Assembly (NCBI RefSeq): GCF_002013895.1
Contig: NZ_MAFQ01000001.1
Span: 310,001 to 374,000 of the forward strand
Source of the DNA: Mycobacteroides franklinii
GTDB taxonomy: Bacteria; Actinomycetota; Actinomycetes; Mycobacteriales; Mycobacteriaceae
Reading direction: 5' to 3'
Length of the DNA: 64,000 nucleotides
Both the position numbers and the translations under genes were made by a program. Each line of letters starts with the position of its first letter. Position 1 is the first letter of the stretch. The notes beneath the pieces are model-generated. The model did no database searches. It saw only the letters and a program-made list of their open reading frames with translations, and had not been told where the DNA came from. This document shows positions 1-12,087 of the stretch, piece after piece.

Positions 1-198
1 GATTACGACAGAGCCGAACTGATCCTGGATGCCTACGAGTGGCACACCTCGGTGGCCGGCGGTGCTCGCGGTGCGGTGATGCTCGGCGACGAGATGATCG
101 ATGAGGCCAGCCGCAAGATGGCGCTGGTGATCGCGGGCAAGGGGCGCGCCGCGGGTATGGCGCGGCAGGCGCCCCCTTACGAGCCGCCGACGGGTTAG
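1..198 (+). CDS. C-terminal 65 residues of an unrecognised protein (5' end outside window)
   Basis: An open frame runs from the first base to a TAG at 196-198. The visible tail is soluble and charged and ends in a proline-rich stretch (QAPPYEPPTG). I do not recognise the family. The stop codon overlaps the TAA of the convergent downstream gene (195-197), so the two genes share their ends, a tight arrangement that supports both stops. Confidence 0.6.
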   Translation, partial: DYDRAELILDAYEWHTSVAGGARGAVMLGDEMIDEASRKMALVIAGKGRAAGMARQAPPYEPPTG

Positions 199-884
199 TA
201 GGACCCCGATGTGCCGCTGCTCCCAGCGGCGATGATGATGAGAACCACTATCCAGAGCACGGGGATCACCGCGCCCAGGATGATGCCCGCAATCGCGATG
301 CCTTTGCCGTCCTGCTGTCTGGTCTTGAGTTGATTCAGCGCAATGACGCCCAGGATGACACCGACGATACCGAGGATGATTCCCAGGTAGCAGGTGACGA
401 TGGCCGCGATCGACGTGATCAGCGAGGCGATGGCCAGCCCGTTGGTGCCGGCGGTCGGCCCATACGCCCCGTACCCATACGGGTCCGCGTACCCGGGGGC
501 CGGATATCCGGGATACCCGCCCGCGACCGGATAGCCCGCCGGTGGCGGGTAGGCGCCGGGTTGCCCGGGCTGATAGGACGGATAGCCCTGGCTGTACTGG
601 GGGTACGCGGGCGGTGCCGTCGGATACGGCGGAGGCGCGGTGGGATACGTGGGCGGCGCGGTCGGGTAGGCAGCGCTGGGATACGTGGCGCTCGGGTAAC
701 TCGGGTACGCGGGGTAGGACTGAGGAGCCCCGGGCGTTTCCCAGGCCGGTGAGACGTTTGGCGGCGCCTGGCTCGCCGTGGACGCGGCATCGGCCGGCGG
801 GGCGGACTTCTCCAGGGACGGGTATTCGTATCCCGACGAGGGGTCAGGGCTGGCGCCGGAGTGTTCGTTACCCGGGGTAGTCAT
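195..884 (-). CDS. Proline/tyrosine-rich two-helix membrane protein (DUF4190-like), Rv1233c counterpart
   Basis: 229 residues. The N-terminal half (about residues 20-140) is a low-complexity Tyr-Pro-rich tract with repeated YPTAPP units, probably disordered. The C-terminal half has two hydrophobic helices separated by a short polar loop containing NQLKTRQQDGKG, the usual shape of DUF4190 proteins, in which the helices anchor the protein in the membrane. It occupies the position of M. tuberculosis Rv1233c upstream of the trehalose importer. Function is unknown. The family match is by architecture; the repeat tract will vary between strains. Confidence 0.8.
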   Translation of the reverse strand: MTTPGNEHSGASPDPSSGYEYPSLEKSAPPADAASTASQAPPNVSPAWETPGAPQSYPAYPSYPSATYPSAAYPTAPPTYPTAPPPYPTAPPAYPQYSQGYPSYQPGQPGAYPPPAGYPVAGGYPGYPAPGYADPYGYGAYGPTAGTNGLAIASLITSIAAIVTCYLGIILGIVGVILGVIALNQLKTRQQDGKGIAIAGIILGAVIPVLWIVVLIIIAAGSSGTSGSY

Positions 885-1042
885 GGCGCAAACCTAGCGT
901 ATTGCGGGGTCTGTCGGCCGTGCCGCGGGTGGGAAAGTCGCAGGTCGCGGTCAAAGGGTCACCAACTGATGTCCCTGGGCGTTAAATAAGTGCTAGCTAG
1001 AGCGCCACCGTGCGCCGCCGACTCTCCAGGAGGATCGAACTC

Positions 1043-1564
1043 GTGGGACAACCGCTCACCCCCGGGCAACCACCGCGCTCGACGTCACAGCGTTCCCCGT
1101 TGTCTTCGTCGTTATCTCTGCCGACACCGCCGCAGGGCTGGCCTATCGGCTCGTACCCGACATACGCCGAGGCTCAGCGCGCCGTTGACTACCTATCTGA
1201 CGAGCAGTTCCCGGTCCAGAACGTCACGATCGTCGGAGTGAATCTGATGCAGGTCGAACGGGTAACCGGCAGGCTTTCCTGGCCCAAGGTGCTCGGTGGA
1301 GGCATGCTCAGCGGCGCGTGGCTGGGTTTGTTCATAGGCCTGGTGCTGGGGATGTTCAGCACAAATCTGGCCGGATCACTCGTGGTGGGACTCACCGTCG
1401 GTCTGGTGTTCGGCTTGGTCACCGCCGCGGTGCCCTACGCCATGACGAGGGGCACAAGAGATTTCGCGTCGACGATGCAGCTTGTCGCGGGGCGCTATGA
1501 CGTGTTGTGCGAGCCGGCGCAGGCTGAGGCCGCGCGCGACATGTTGGCCAAACTCGCTATCTAG
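1043..1564 (+). CDS. Rv1234-like membrane protein with general-stress-protein-17M-type N-terminal domain
   Basis: 173 residues from GTG 1043, which has AGGAGG at 1028-1033 nine bases upstream; a GTG at 1010 in the same frame has no such site. The N-terminal part (SYPTYAEAQRAVDYLSDEQFPVQNVTIVG in spirit: a beta-alpha-beta unit that takes up residue pairs around YLSDEQFP) resembles the stress-protein 17M-like domain. Two glycine-rich hydrophobic helices follow (about residues 75-130), then a short cytoplasmic tail. By position it is the Rv1234 counterpart, just ahead of lpqY. No enzyme motif is visible and the function is unknown. Confidence 0.8.
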   Translation: MGQPLTPGQPPRSTSQRSPLSSSLSLPTPPQGWPIGSYPTYAEAQRAVDYLSDEQFPVQNVTIVGVNLMQVERVTGRLSWPKVLGGGMLSGAWLGLFIGLVLGMFSTNLAGSLVVGLTVGLVFGLVTAAVPYAMTRGTRDFASTMQLVAGRYDVLCEPAQAEAARDMLAKLAI

Positions 1565-1620
1565 GCCGGGCGGTCACGCGCCGTATGGCGCTGGCCTGCG
1601 GTGTTGCCGCTGGGTGCTGA

Positions 1621-4078
<2,458 letters not shown>

Positions 4079-4082
<4 letters not shown>

Positions 4083-4921
4083 GCACGCAGGATCCGCGCC
4101 GGGCCCGCCAGTTGACCGGCTGGGTGATCGCCGATGTGCTGGTGCTCTGCTACGCCCTGGTTCCGGTGCTGTGGGTGCTGAGCCTGTCGCTCAAGCCGTC
4201 GTCGTCGGTCAAGGACGGCAAGTTCTTTCCGTGGCCGATGACGCTGGACAACTACCGGGGCATCTTCAGCGGCAACGTCTTCACCTCGGCGCTGGTCAAT
4301 TCCATCGGCATCGGGCTCATCGCGACGGTGATCGCCGTGAGTGTGGGCACCATGGCGGCCTATGCGGTCGCGCGGCTGGACTTCCCCGGCAAGAAGGCGC
4401 TTATCGGAGCGGCCCTGCTGATCGCGATGTTCCCGCAGATTTCGCTGGTGACACCGATTTTCAACATCGAGCGCTCTCTCGGCCTCTTCGACACCTGGCC
4501 GGGACTGATCATCCCGTACATCACCTTCGCGCTGCCCCTGGCCATCTACACGCTCTCGGCCTTCTTCCGGGAGACCCCTTGGGAATTGGAGAAGGCCGCC
4601 AAGATGGACGGCGCCACGCCGGCACAGGCCTTCTGGAAGGTCATTGCCCCGCTGGCCACCCCGGGCATCGTCACATCCGCGATCCTGGTGTTCATTTTCG
4701 CCTGGAATGACCTGCTGCTGGCGATCTCACTGACGGCCACCGACCGGTCCATCACGGCTCCCGTGGCCATCGCGAACTTCACCGGTAGTTCGCAATTCGA
4801 GGAGCCCACCGGATCGATTGCCGCCGGCGCCATTGTCATCACGGTGCCGATCATCATCTTCGTGCTCATATTTCAACGACGGATCGTCGCCGGATTGACC
4901 TCCGGCGCAGTGAAGGGTTAG
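4079..4921 (+). CDS. sugB: Trehalose ABC transporter permease SugB
   Basis: 280 residues from ATG 4079, which overlaps the sugA stop (ATGA). It is a MalG-type permease with about six membrane helices and an EAA loop ([20 protein letters not shown]) that would contact SugC. The frame is open upstream of 4079, but that region is the coding part of sugA, so the overlap start is chosen. Length matches M. tuberculosis SugB (274). Confidence 0.93.
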
Positions 4922-4923
4922 CG

Positions 4924-6099
4924 ATGGCTGAGATAGTGCTCGACCAGGTGTCCAAGACGTATGCGGACGGTTCCGCTGCGGTACAGGACGTCAGCCTGAG
5001 CATCGCCGATGGTGAGTTCATCATCTTGGTCGGGCCATCCGGCTGCGGTAAGTCGACGACGCTGAACATGATTGCCGGACTTGAGGACATCTCCTCCGGA
5101 GAGCTCACCATCGCCGGCGAGAGGGTTAACGAGAAGGCGCCCAAGGACCGCGATATCGCGATGGTGTTCCAGTCGTACGCGTTGTATCCGCATATGACGG
5201 TGCGCCAGAACATCGCCTTTCCGCTGACCCTGACCAAGATGAGCAAGGCAGATATCAACGCCAAGGTCGACGAGGCAGCGAAAATCCTGGATTTGACCGA
5301 CTATCTGGACCGCAAGCCCGCCAACCTGTCCGGTGGTCAGCGACAGCGGGTGGCGATGGGGCGAGCGATCGTGCGCAGCCCCAAGGCGTTCCTGATGGAC
5401 GAGCCGCTATCCAACCTCGATGCCAAACTGCGGGTGCAGATGCGCACCGAGATCGCGCGCCTGCAGAAGCGTTTGGGCACCACTACCGTGTACGTCACGC
5501 ATGACCAGACCGAGGCGATGACGCTCGGGGACCGGGTGGTGGTGCTGCGTGGCGGAAAGGTGCAGCAGGTGGGCGCACCACAGGAGCTGTACGACACACC
5601 GGCCAACTTGTTCGTCGCCGGTTTCATCGGTTCGCCGTCCATGAACTTTTTTCCGGCGACGCTCACCGATGTGGGTGTGCAGCTGCCCTTCGGTGAGGTG
5701 ACGCTCGATGCCGCCGTGTACGCGGGCATCACCGCCAAAAAGCAGTCCGGTGACGTGATTGTGGGCATCCGGCCCGAGCAGTTCGAGGATGCCGCCTTGG
5801 TCGACACCTACAAGCGGATCACCGGGTTGACGCTCACGGTCAATGCCGATGTGGTCGAGTCGCTGGGCTCGGACAAGTACGTGCACTTCACCACCGAGGG
5901 CGGCGCGGCGCATTCGGACGAGCTGACCGAGCTCGCGCAGGAATCGGAAGTCACCGACAACGAGTTCGTGGCAAGGCTTTCGGCGGCGTCCACGGTAGTC
6001 GCGGGACAGCCCATCGAGCTGATCATCGATACCGGCAAGCTGGTGATATTCGATGCCGATTCGGGGGAGAACCTTTCCCTGGCGGCCGCCGGCGCGTGA
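4924..6099 (+). CDS. sugC: Trehalose ABC transporter ATPase SugC
   Basis: 391 residues. Walker [10 protein letters not shown] (residues 37-45), Q-loop ([10 protein letters not shown]), signature LSGGQRQR, Walker B FLMDEP and switch histidine VTHDQTEA are all intact; a C-terminal TOBE-like regulatory region follows, as in MalK/MsmK ATPases. It powers import of trehalose through SugA-SugB. ATG lies two bases after the sugB stop. The stop overlaps the GTG of the next gene. Confidence 0.95.
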   Translation: MAEIVLDQVSKTYADGSAAVQDVSLSIADGEFIILVGPSGCGKSTTLNMIAGLEDISSGELTIAGERVNEKAPKDRDIAMVFQSYALYPHMTVRQNIAFPLTLTKMSKADINAKVDEAAKILDLTDYLDRKPANLSGGQRQRVAMGRAIVRSPKAFLMDEPLSNLDAKLRVQMRTEIARLQKRLGTTTVYVTHDQTEAMTLGDRVVVLRGGKVQQVGAPQELYDTPANLFVAGFIGSPSMNFFPATLTDVGVQLPFGEVTLDAAVYAGITAKKQSGDVIVGIRPEQFEDAALVDTYKRITGLTLTVNADVVESLGSDKYVHFTTEGGAAHSDELTELAQESEVTDNEFVARLSAASTVVAGQPIELIIDTGKLVIFDADSGENLSLAAAGA

Positions 6100-6716
6100 A
6101 CAGCGCGGGAATGAACTCGGACGAGATTGTCCGCACGGTACATGCGCATCTGGCCGGCTATTTCACCGGTCGCGGTGCGGGGGAGCCGGATTCGGCATCC
6201 GTCACCTTCCTGGGTTCCGAGCCGTATGAGCTGCTGCGCTACGGTCCCGACGACGCCGGGCTGACCCATTTCGCCTCGGTGGGGGCCTGCAGATATCCGA
6301 TGTCCGACCCGGGGGAGATGCTGGCCTCCGAACAGCTTGGGCCGCGGGCCGAGGTGCTGATCAGCTTGCGCGGCAATGTTTTCCCGGGCCTGGCCCGTTC
6401 TCTTGCGGTGCTGGCGGCTTCGCCTGCGGTGGAGGGTCTGGTGCTCACCGATGATGCGCTTGTCGACCTCGGCCAGCCGCTCTGGGACGACCCGGACAGG
6501 CAGGCCTTCACCGCGGTGCTGCTGCAAGCCGGCGATGTCCCGGATCTTCCACTGCCCGAGCCACTCTCGCCGGTCCGATTTCTGGCGGCGGTACCCATCA
6601 CCGCTAACGAGGCCGCCTGGGTTCGACTCAAGGGAGCCGACGCACTCCGGGATGCGTGGCTGCAGGCCGATATCGACGTGATGGATCCGTCACGCGCCCA
6701 CGCCCAGCCGAGCTAA
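6096..6716 (+). CDS. Suppressor-of-fused (SUFU) domain protein coupled to sugC
   Basis: 206 residues with GTG 6096 overlapping the sugC stop (GTGA); ATG 6111 is an alternative five codons in. The order of blocks (an N-terminal helix, then [14 protein letters not shown], an arginine/aspartate-rich middle and [15 protein letters not shown]) is that of the bacterial SUFU-like family, a fold of unknown role in bacteria sometimes met in toxin-immunity settings. The coupling to sugC suggests co-expression with trehalose import. I recognise the family from overall pattern rather than a catalytic motif; there is no sign of membrane or secretion signals. Confidence 0.7.
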   Translation: MNSAGMNSDEIVRTVHAHLAGYFTGRGAGEPDSASVTFLGSEPYELLRYGPDDAGLTHFASVGACRYPMSDPGEMLASEQLGPRAEVLISLRGNVFPGLARSLAVLAASPAVEGLVLTDDALVDLGQPLWDDPDRQAFTAVLLQAGDVPDLPLPEPLSPVRFLAAVPITANEAAWVRLKGADALRDAWLQADIDVMDPSRAHAQPS

Positions 6717-6720
6717 CGCG

Positions 6721-7815
6721 CTACAGCCACCCGTTCTTGCGGAAGTTCCGATACAGCAGCGTGCACACGGCGACCATGACGAGCAGGACGGTCGGGTAGG
6801 CAGCCGGTTCGGCCAACTCGGGCATGTGCTCGAAGTTCATGCCGTAGATACCGGCGAGCATGGTCGGAAATGCGGCAATACCGACCCAGGCGCTGATCTT
6901 GCGCATATCGGTGTTCTGCTGCATGGCCACCTTGCCGAGTGCGGCGTTCACCAGGGAGGTAAGCAACTCGTCGTAGCTTCCGATCTTGTCCGCCGCGTGG
7001 GTTTGATGATCGAGCACATCACGCAGATACCGGCGTACTTCCTTGGTGATGAGGTCGTTGTGGTCTTGGGTCAGCTTGCTGAGTGCGCTCGTGAGCGGGC
7101 TGATCGCACGACGCAACTCCACGACTTCGCGCTTGAGCATGTAGATGTGTTCGATGTCGGTGCTGGATCGTGGTGAGAAGACGTTCTGTTCCATCGCGTC
7201 GATATCGGTCTCGACGAGGTCGGACACCTCCATATAGGAGTCGACCACGCGGTCCGCGATGGCATGCATGACGGCGTATGGGCCCAGCCGCATGTGATCG
7301 GGATCCGCGTCCATCTGCGCGCGTACCTTCGCCAACCCGCTGTGGTCGCCGTGGCGCACCGTCACCACGAAGTCGCCGCCGACGAAGATCATGATCTCGC
7401 CGGTCTCCACGATCTCACGGGCAGAGGAGATCGATTCGTGCTCAACATAATTAACGGTCTTGAGAATCAAGAACAGGGTGTCGTCGTACCGCTCCAGCTT
7501 GGGGCGGTTGTGTGCGTGCACGGCGTCTTCGACGGCCAGCCGGTGCAGGCCGAAAGGTTGGGCGACCGCTTCCATCTGGTGTTCGTCGGGTTCGTGCAGA
7601 CCCACCCAGACGAACCCGCGATCCAGCGAGCGCACCTTTTCCAGCGCGGCGGTCGGGGTGTACTTGCCCGGCAGCCGTACCCCGTCGACATAGACGGCGC
7701 AGTCGACGATGGCCCGGGCGAGGGGAACGGGGATGCGTTTGGCATCGGTCTCGGGTTCACGACCGCGGATGGGCGAACGCAACGACGACGGGGTGACCGA
7801 CGGAAATCGCGCCAT
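6721..7815 (-). CDS. corA: CorA-type magnesium/cobalt channel
   Basis: 364 residues from ATG at 7815, preceded (on the minus strand) by GGGAG with eight bases spacing; an upstream in-frame start at 7842 is less likely. A long soluble alpha/beta and helical domain is followed by two C-terminal membrane helices, with the CorA selectivity signature YGMN (GMN at residues 325-327) and a basic C-terminus FRKNGWL. It would form a pentameric Mg2+ channel in the plasma membrane. Length matches M. tuberculosis CorA (366), which sits at the same place after sugC. It converges with the SUFU gene. Confidence 0.95.
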   Translation of the reverse strand: MARFPSVTPSSLRSPIRGREPETDAKRIPVPLARAIVDCAVYVDGVRLPGKYTPTAALEKVRSLDRGFVWVGLHEPDEHQMEAVAQPFGLHRLAVEDAVHAHNRPKLERYDDTLFLILKTVNYVEHESISSAREIVETGEIMIFVGGDFVVTVRHGDHSGLAKVRAQMDADPDHMRLGPYAVMHAIADRVVDSYMEVSDLVETDIDAMEQNVFSPRSSTDIEHIYMLKREVVELRRAISPLTSALSKLTQDHNDLITKEVRRYLRDVLDHQTHAADKIGSYDELLTSLVNAALGKVAMQQNTDMRKISAWVGIAAFPTMLAGIYGMNFEHMPELAEPAAYPTVLLVMVAVCTLLYRNFRKNGWL

Positions 7816-7908
7816 GATGTGGGCTCCCTGCTCGCATACCAATTCTGCGGAACCGTGCTGCGCGATGGTAACCCGTGAACCTGTGGCACCGCCTGGGAGA
7901 CTGACGTC

Positions 7909-8520
7909 GTGGCATTCGATATCGCGGTGTTCACCTCAGTGTTCATCACCCTCGTGGTCATCATGGACCCTCCGGGTGCGGTACCTGTTTTCTTGTCGCT
8001 GACGGGACGGCAGCCGGCCGCCGAACGGCATCGTGCGGCGTGGCAGGCGCCCGCGGTCTCGTTGACGGTCATCTCGATGTTCGCGATCGGAGGCCAGGCG
8101 ATTCTGGCCTACCTGCATATCGGGGTTCCCGCGCTGCAGGGGGCGGGAGGTCTGCTGCTGCTCATCACGGGTTTGTCGTTGTTGATGGGTGGGGCCACCA
8201 GTCATGACGCCGATAGTGGGGTCAATGTGGCTCTTGTTCCGCTGGGTACCCCACTGATGGCGGGGCCGGGAGCCATCGCGGCGACAATCATCGCGGTCCG
8301 TCAGGCGCAGGGGCAGGTGGGTACCTACCTAGCCATCGGTGCGGCGATCCTGTGCGTGCATGTGGTGCTGTATTTGACCCTGAGGTTCTCGACGGTGCTG
8401 ATCAGGGTGCTGCGGGAGGGTGGAATCATGCTGCTGGCGCGGGTAGCCGGTCTGTTGCTGGCCGCCATCGCGGTGCAGATGATCGCCGAGTCGGTGCGCG
8501 GATTCGTGGCGGGTGCGTAA
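7909..8520 (+). CDS. MarC/UPF0056-family integral membrane protein
   Basis: 203 residues, GTG 7909. Six hydrophobic segments; the opening VVIMDPPGAVPVFLSLT matches the conserved DPxGxxPxF block of MarC/SnatA proteins, and PLGTPLMAGPGAIAA matches the second conserved PLxxPxxAGPG block. Relatives include amino-acid exporters (SnatA), but the substrate here cannot be read from sequence. It is divergent from corA and ends 63 bp before the malic enzyme. Confidence 0.85.
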   Translation: MAFDIAVFTSVFITLVVIMDPPGAVPVFLSLTGRQPAAERHRAAWQAPAVSLTVISMFAIGGQAILAYLHIGVPALQGAGGLLLLITGLSLLMGGATSHDADSGVNVALVPLGTPLMAGPGAIAATIIAVRQAQGQVGTYLAIGAAILCVHVVLYLTLRFSTVLIRVLREGGIMLLARVAGLLLAAIAVQMIAESVRGFVAGA

Positions 8521-8583
8521 CGGGCTGCTCACAGTTCCAGAGTCGCCAGAAGTGACCTCCGCCTCGGCCAGTAGTCTCACGCT

Positions 8584-9780
8584 GTGACCGCATCCGACGT
8601 TGTTGTGACAGATGAAGAGATTTTCGAAGCACATATCGACGGGAAGCTGTCGGTAGAGCTCAAGTCGCCGCTGGATACCCAGCGTGCGCTGTCGATTGCT
8701 TACACCCCGGGTGTCGCGCAGGTCTCGCGGGCCATCGCCGCCGACCCCAGCCTGGCCAAGAAATACACGTGGGCGCACCGTCTGGTCGCGGTGGTCAGCG
8801 ACGGTAGCGCCGTGCTCGGTCTGGGCGATATCGGTCCGTCGGCATCACTGCCCGTCATGGAGGGCAAGAGTGCGCTGTTCAAGACCTTCGCCGGCCTCAA
8901 CTCCATCCCGATCGTGCTCGACACCAAGGACCCCGACGAGATCGTCGAGACGCTGATCCGTCTGCGGCCCACCTTTGGTGCGGTCAACCTGGAGGACATC
9001 TCGGCGCCGCGCTGTTTCGAGATCGAGCGGCGCGTGATCGAGGCGCTGGACTGCCCCGTCATGCACGACGACCAGCACGGCACCGCCATCGTGGTGTTGG
9101 CCGCGCTCATGGGCGCATCGCGGGTGTTGGGCCGCAATCAGCAGTCACTCAAGGTGGTCATTTCCGGCGCGGGCGCGGCCGGTGTCGCGTGCGCCAACAT
9201 CCTGCTGGCAGACGGCATCACCGATGTGACGGTGCTGGACTCGAAGGGCATTGTGCACACCAGCCGCGATGACCTCAATGAGTTCAAGGCCGACCTTGCC
9301 GCGCGCACCAACCCGCGTGGTCTCACCGGGGGACAGGCCGAGGCGCTCGCGGGTGCCGATGTGTTCCTGGGTGTTTCGGCGGGCAAGGTCGATGAGTCGC
9401 TGATCGCGACCATGGCGGACGAGAGCATTGTCTTCGCGTGCTCCAATCCCGATCCCGAGATTCACCCCCACATCGCGGCCAAGTACGCCGCGATCGTGGC
9501 GACGGGACGCAGCGACTTCCCGAACCAGATCAACAACGTGCTGGCCTTCCCCGGTGTGTTCCGCGGGGCACTGGACGCCGAGGCCACCAAGATTACCGAG
9601 CGGATGAAAGTGGCTGCGGCCGAGGCGATTTTCTCGGTTGTGGAACCGGACCTGGCGCCCAACAAAATTGTGCCGAGCCCGCTGGACCCGCGCGTCGGAC
9701 CGGCCGTGGCGGCCGCCGTGCAGGCTGTTGCGCACGAGGTCGATGAGCCGTCCACGCGAAGAGGATCGGGCAGCGCCTAG
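8584..9780 (+). CDS. NAD(P)-dependent malic enzyme (short, prokaryotic type)
   Basis: 398 residues, GTG 8584. It carries the malic enzyme hallmarks: SIAYTPGVA near residue 40, SDGSAVLGLGDIGP, the metal site NLEDISAP and MHDDQHGTA, and the dinucleotide fold GAGAAGVACA, then CSNPDPEI and DFPNQINNVLAFPG. It oxidatively decarboxylates malate to pyruvate in the cytoplasm. It is the compact form without the phosphotransacetylase domain of MaeB. At this position M. tuberculosis carries malate dehydrogenase instead. Coenzyme preference cannot be told. Confidence 0.92.
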   Translation: MTASDVVVTDEEIFEAHIDGKLSVELKSPLDTQRALSIAYTPGVAQVSRAIAADPSLAKKYTWAHRLVAVVSDGSAVLGLGDIGPSASLPVMEGKSALFKTFAGLNSIPIVLDTKDPDEIVETLIRLRPTFGAVNLEDISAPRCFEIERRVIEALDCPVMHDDQHGTAIVVLAALMGASRVLGRNQQSLKVVISGAGAAGVACANILLADGITDVTVLDSKGIVHTSRDDLNEFKADLAARTNPRGLTGGQAEALAGADVFLGVSAGKVDESLIATMADESIVFACSNPDPEIHPHIAAKYAAIVATGRSDFPNQINNVLAFPGVFRGALDAEATKITERMKVAAAEAIFSVVEPDLAPNKIVPSPLDPRVGPAVAAAVQAVAHEVDEPSTRRGSGSA

Positions 9781-9786
9781 CCGTCG

Positions 9787-10647
9787 ATGTTCATTTCTCG
9801 CGTATGGACGGCGGGGCTGCTGGCGGCGGCGGCCGTTCTCGTCGGCTGTTCGGAAAACCACGGTCCGGCACCGTATCTGACGGTGGTGACGACCAATGAC
9901 CCGCAGTATCAGGTGCTTGCACATATCTATGCGGCGGTGGTGCGGGCAACCGGTATCGACACCAGGGTGCGCGAGAGTGCTGATCCCGTAGCAGAATTAG
10001 ACACCGGGATCGCGAGCGTCGCACCCGGGTTCACCGGCAGAGTGCTGCGGCAATTCGCGTCGCAGCAGCGGCCCACCGGTGACGAGGAGGCCACGTACAC
10101 GGCCATGATCGCTGCGCTGCCCGCGGGTGTCGCCGCGGCCGACTATGGGACGGCCGCGGATCGTCCGGCGCTGGCGGTCGCCGCGTCCCCGGGCGCCTCG
10201 TCCAAGCCGACGCTGGCGGCCTTCGTTCGGCATTGTGATCAGCTGCTGCGTAGCGGGCAGGTCGGTCAGGGGCCCGTTCCGGTTCCGCGTATTGGGTCCT
10301 GCGATACCGGTGCCCCCCGTCAATTCGCCGGGGCCGGTGAACTTTTCGCGGCGCTCAAACGCGGCGAGATTGCGGTGGCCTGGACCAGCACGGCCAGCCA
10401 GAACCTGCCCGTCGACGGGGTCACGGTGCTAGATGATGGGAAGAACTGGCTTCCGGCCAATAACGTCGTTCCCCTCTACCGCCGCAATGAGCTGACCGAA
10501 CCACAAGTGTTGTCGCTCAACAAGGTTGCCGGTGAGCTCACGACCGGCGATCTTTCGACCATGACGCGCGAGGTATCCGGCGGGGGAGACCCGCAGCGCG
10601 TGGTGGACACGTGGCTCAACGATCATCAGATTTTGCTGCGCGGCTAG
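9787..10647 (+). CDS. lpqZ: Lipoprotein LpqZ, glycine-betaine/osmolyte-type binding protein
   Basis: 286 residues, the same length as M. tuberculosis LpqZ. Signal peptide with lipobox LVGC (Cys21). The mature part resembles OpuAC/ProX-type solute-binding proteins for quaternary amines, but no permease or ATPase genes lie next to it, so it either serves a distant transporter or has another role. ATG starts six bases after the malic enzyme stop, so the two are probably co-transcribed. Confidence 0.85.
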   Translation: MFISRVWTAGLLAAAAVLVGCSENHGPAPYLTVVTTNDPQYQVLAHIYAAVVRATGIDTRVRESADPVAELDTGIASVAPGFTGRVLRQFASQQRPTGDEEATYTAMIAALPAGVAAADYGTAADRPALAVAASPGASSKPTLAAFVRHCDQLLRSGQVGQGPVPVPRIGSCDTGAPRQFAGAGELFAALKRGEIAVAWTSTASQNLPVDGVTVLDDGKNWLPANNVVPLYRRNELTEPQVLSLNKVAGELTTGDLSTMTREVSGGGDPQRVVDTWLNDHQILLRG

Positions 10648-10709
10648 CAACCGCCCCGCGACCTGCGTAAACGTGGCAGGCAATCAGATTGTGACTTGAC
10701 CCGATTATT

Positions 10710-10732
10710 TGACACGTGGTACCTAAATGTCA
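10710..10732. promoter_or_regulatory. Inverted repeat in front of the first esterase
   Basis: TGACA (10710-10714) and TGTCA (10728-10732) face each other around a central GGTACC palindrome, ending three bases before the ATG at 10735. The box ATTTGACA (10707-10714) also occurs on the other strand ahead of the SDR at 14247. It may be an operator or promoter of a leaderless transcript. Inference only. Confidence 0.35.
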
Positions 10733-10734
10733 CT

Positions 10735-12006
10735 ATGGCGATCCCACTGGGCCCCAATGTTGCGGCCACAGCACCTGTACGTAGCGACGGACTGTATCCG
10801 GGTGACCAGCCCGGATTACGGCTGCCCAAGGGAGTAGAGGGCTGGGCGCGGCCCGAGCTGTCCGCTGTCGTCCGGACTTTCGACTGGATGTTCACCAAGT
10901 ACCGTCTCGGTGGCGGCGGTCTGAGCGTCTATGTCGATGGCGAACCGGCGTTGGATATCTGGGCGGGCGCGGCGGCCGCCGGGCAGGGCTGGACGCGAGA
11001 CACCGGCGCCCTCGTCTTCTCGGCGTCGAAGGGTATCGCCGCAACGGTCATCCACCGTCTGGTTGATCGCGGACTGATTTCTTACGACGCTCCGGTTGCA
11101 CGCTATTGGCCGGAGTTCGGCGCCAACGGGAAGTCCTCGATCACGGTCCGACAGGTGCTCGATCATCGCGCCGGGCTTTCGCGCCTTGAGGGAATCGCTT
11201 ACCACGCAGAGGAAGTCGTCGATCACGAGCTGATGGAGCAGCGCCTGGCCGCGGCACCGGTCGACAAGTTCTACGGAAAGCGCGCGTATCACGCACTGAC
11301 CTTCGGCTGGCTGCTCGCGGGGCTGGCCCGATCGGTCACCGGGAAGGACATGCGTGAGCTGTTCCGGACCGAGATCGCCGAGCCGCTTGGGGTCGACGGA
11401 ATCCACCTCGGGCGGCCGCCGCGCACCTCACCGACCAAGGCTGCCTCGATGTACCCGTTCCTGGACTCGGTGGCGAACAAGCCCGTGGTGGGCAGGGTGC
11501 TGCCGACGGTGATCCGCGCCGTTGATCGCCTTCCGGGTTTCGAGGGTGCCATCGGCACGATGTACGAGCCGGGCATGGAGCGGATTCTCGCCGACGACGG
11601 CACGCTGAACTCGGCTCTGTACGACATGCAGGCACCCGCCGCCAATGCCGTGGCCACGGCGCCCGCGCTCGCCAAGATGTACGCCGCGCTGGCGGGCGCT
11701 GGCAGCGTCGAGGGCCGCGAGTTTCTTTCGCCGGAAACTGTTGCCGGGCTTGCTCGTAAGACCAATCTGAGCATCGACCGCACCATCGTGTTCCCCATGG
11801 GGATGCACCTGGGATACATGTCGTTGCCCATGAACGGATTCCGCGGTGGTTTCGGCCATATCGGGCTGGGTGGGTCGATGGGATGGGCGGACCCGAAGCG
11901 CAAGATCGCGGTCGGCTTCGCGCACAACCGGCTGCCGTTGACCATGGCGCTCGACCAGATCTCGTTTGCGTTCTTGTGGCCCCAGATCATCAAGGCTGTC
12001 GGTTGA
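10735..12006 (+). CDS. Beta-lactamase-fold serine esterase, tandem copy A (LipE/LipL/EstB-like)
   Basis: 423 residues from ATG 10735. The catalytic Ser-x-x-Lys is SASK (Ser96, Lys99), followed by the tyrosine of YHALTFGWL and a C-terminal HIGLGGSMGWADP block, the layout of family VIII carboxylesterases and class C beta-lactamase relatives that mycobacteria carry as Lip proteins. No signal peptide, so a cytoplasmic or membrane-associated esterase on acyl esters is more likely than a true beta-lactamase. It is paralogous to the next gene: same length and same position for the active serine. The earlier start at 10696 would add 13 residues without a ribosome site. Confidence 0.85.
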   Translation: MAIPLGPNVAATAPVRSDGLYPGDQPGLRLPKGVEGWARPELSAVVRTFDWMFTKYRLGGGGLSVYVDGEPALDIWAGAAAAGQGWTRDTGALVFSASKGIAATVIHRLVDRGLISYDAPVARYWPEFGANGKSSITVRQVLDHRAGLSRLEGIAYHAEEVVDHELMEQRLAAAPVDKFYGKRAYHALTFGWLLAGLARSVTGKDMRELFRTEIAEPLGVDGIHLGRPPRTSPTKAASMYPFLDSVANKPVVGRVLPTVIRAVDRLPGFEGAIGTMYEPGMERILADDGTLNSALYDMQAPAANAVATAPALAKMYAALAGAGSVEGREFLSPETVAGLARKTNLSIDRTIVFPMGMHLGYMSLPMNGFRGGFGHIGLGGSMGWADPKRKIAVGFAHNRLPLTMALDQISFAFLWPQIIKAVG

Positions 12007-12020
12007 CATCGTGACGTTCC

Positions 12021-12044
12021 CCTAATCGGCGAGCCCCGATTGGG
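12021..12044 (+). terminator. Hairpin between the two esterases
   Basis: CCTAATCGG (12021-12029) pairs with CCGATTGGG (12036-12044) with one mismatch and a six-base loop, 15 bases after the stop of copy A. There is no T-run. It suggests that the two paralogues have separate transcripts or attenuated read-through. Confidence 0.45.
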
Positions 12045-12087
12045 TATCTGTCCTGACATCTACTCGACAGCTCTTGTCTTGATGCCA

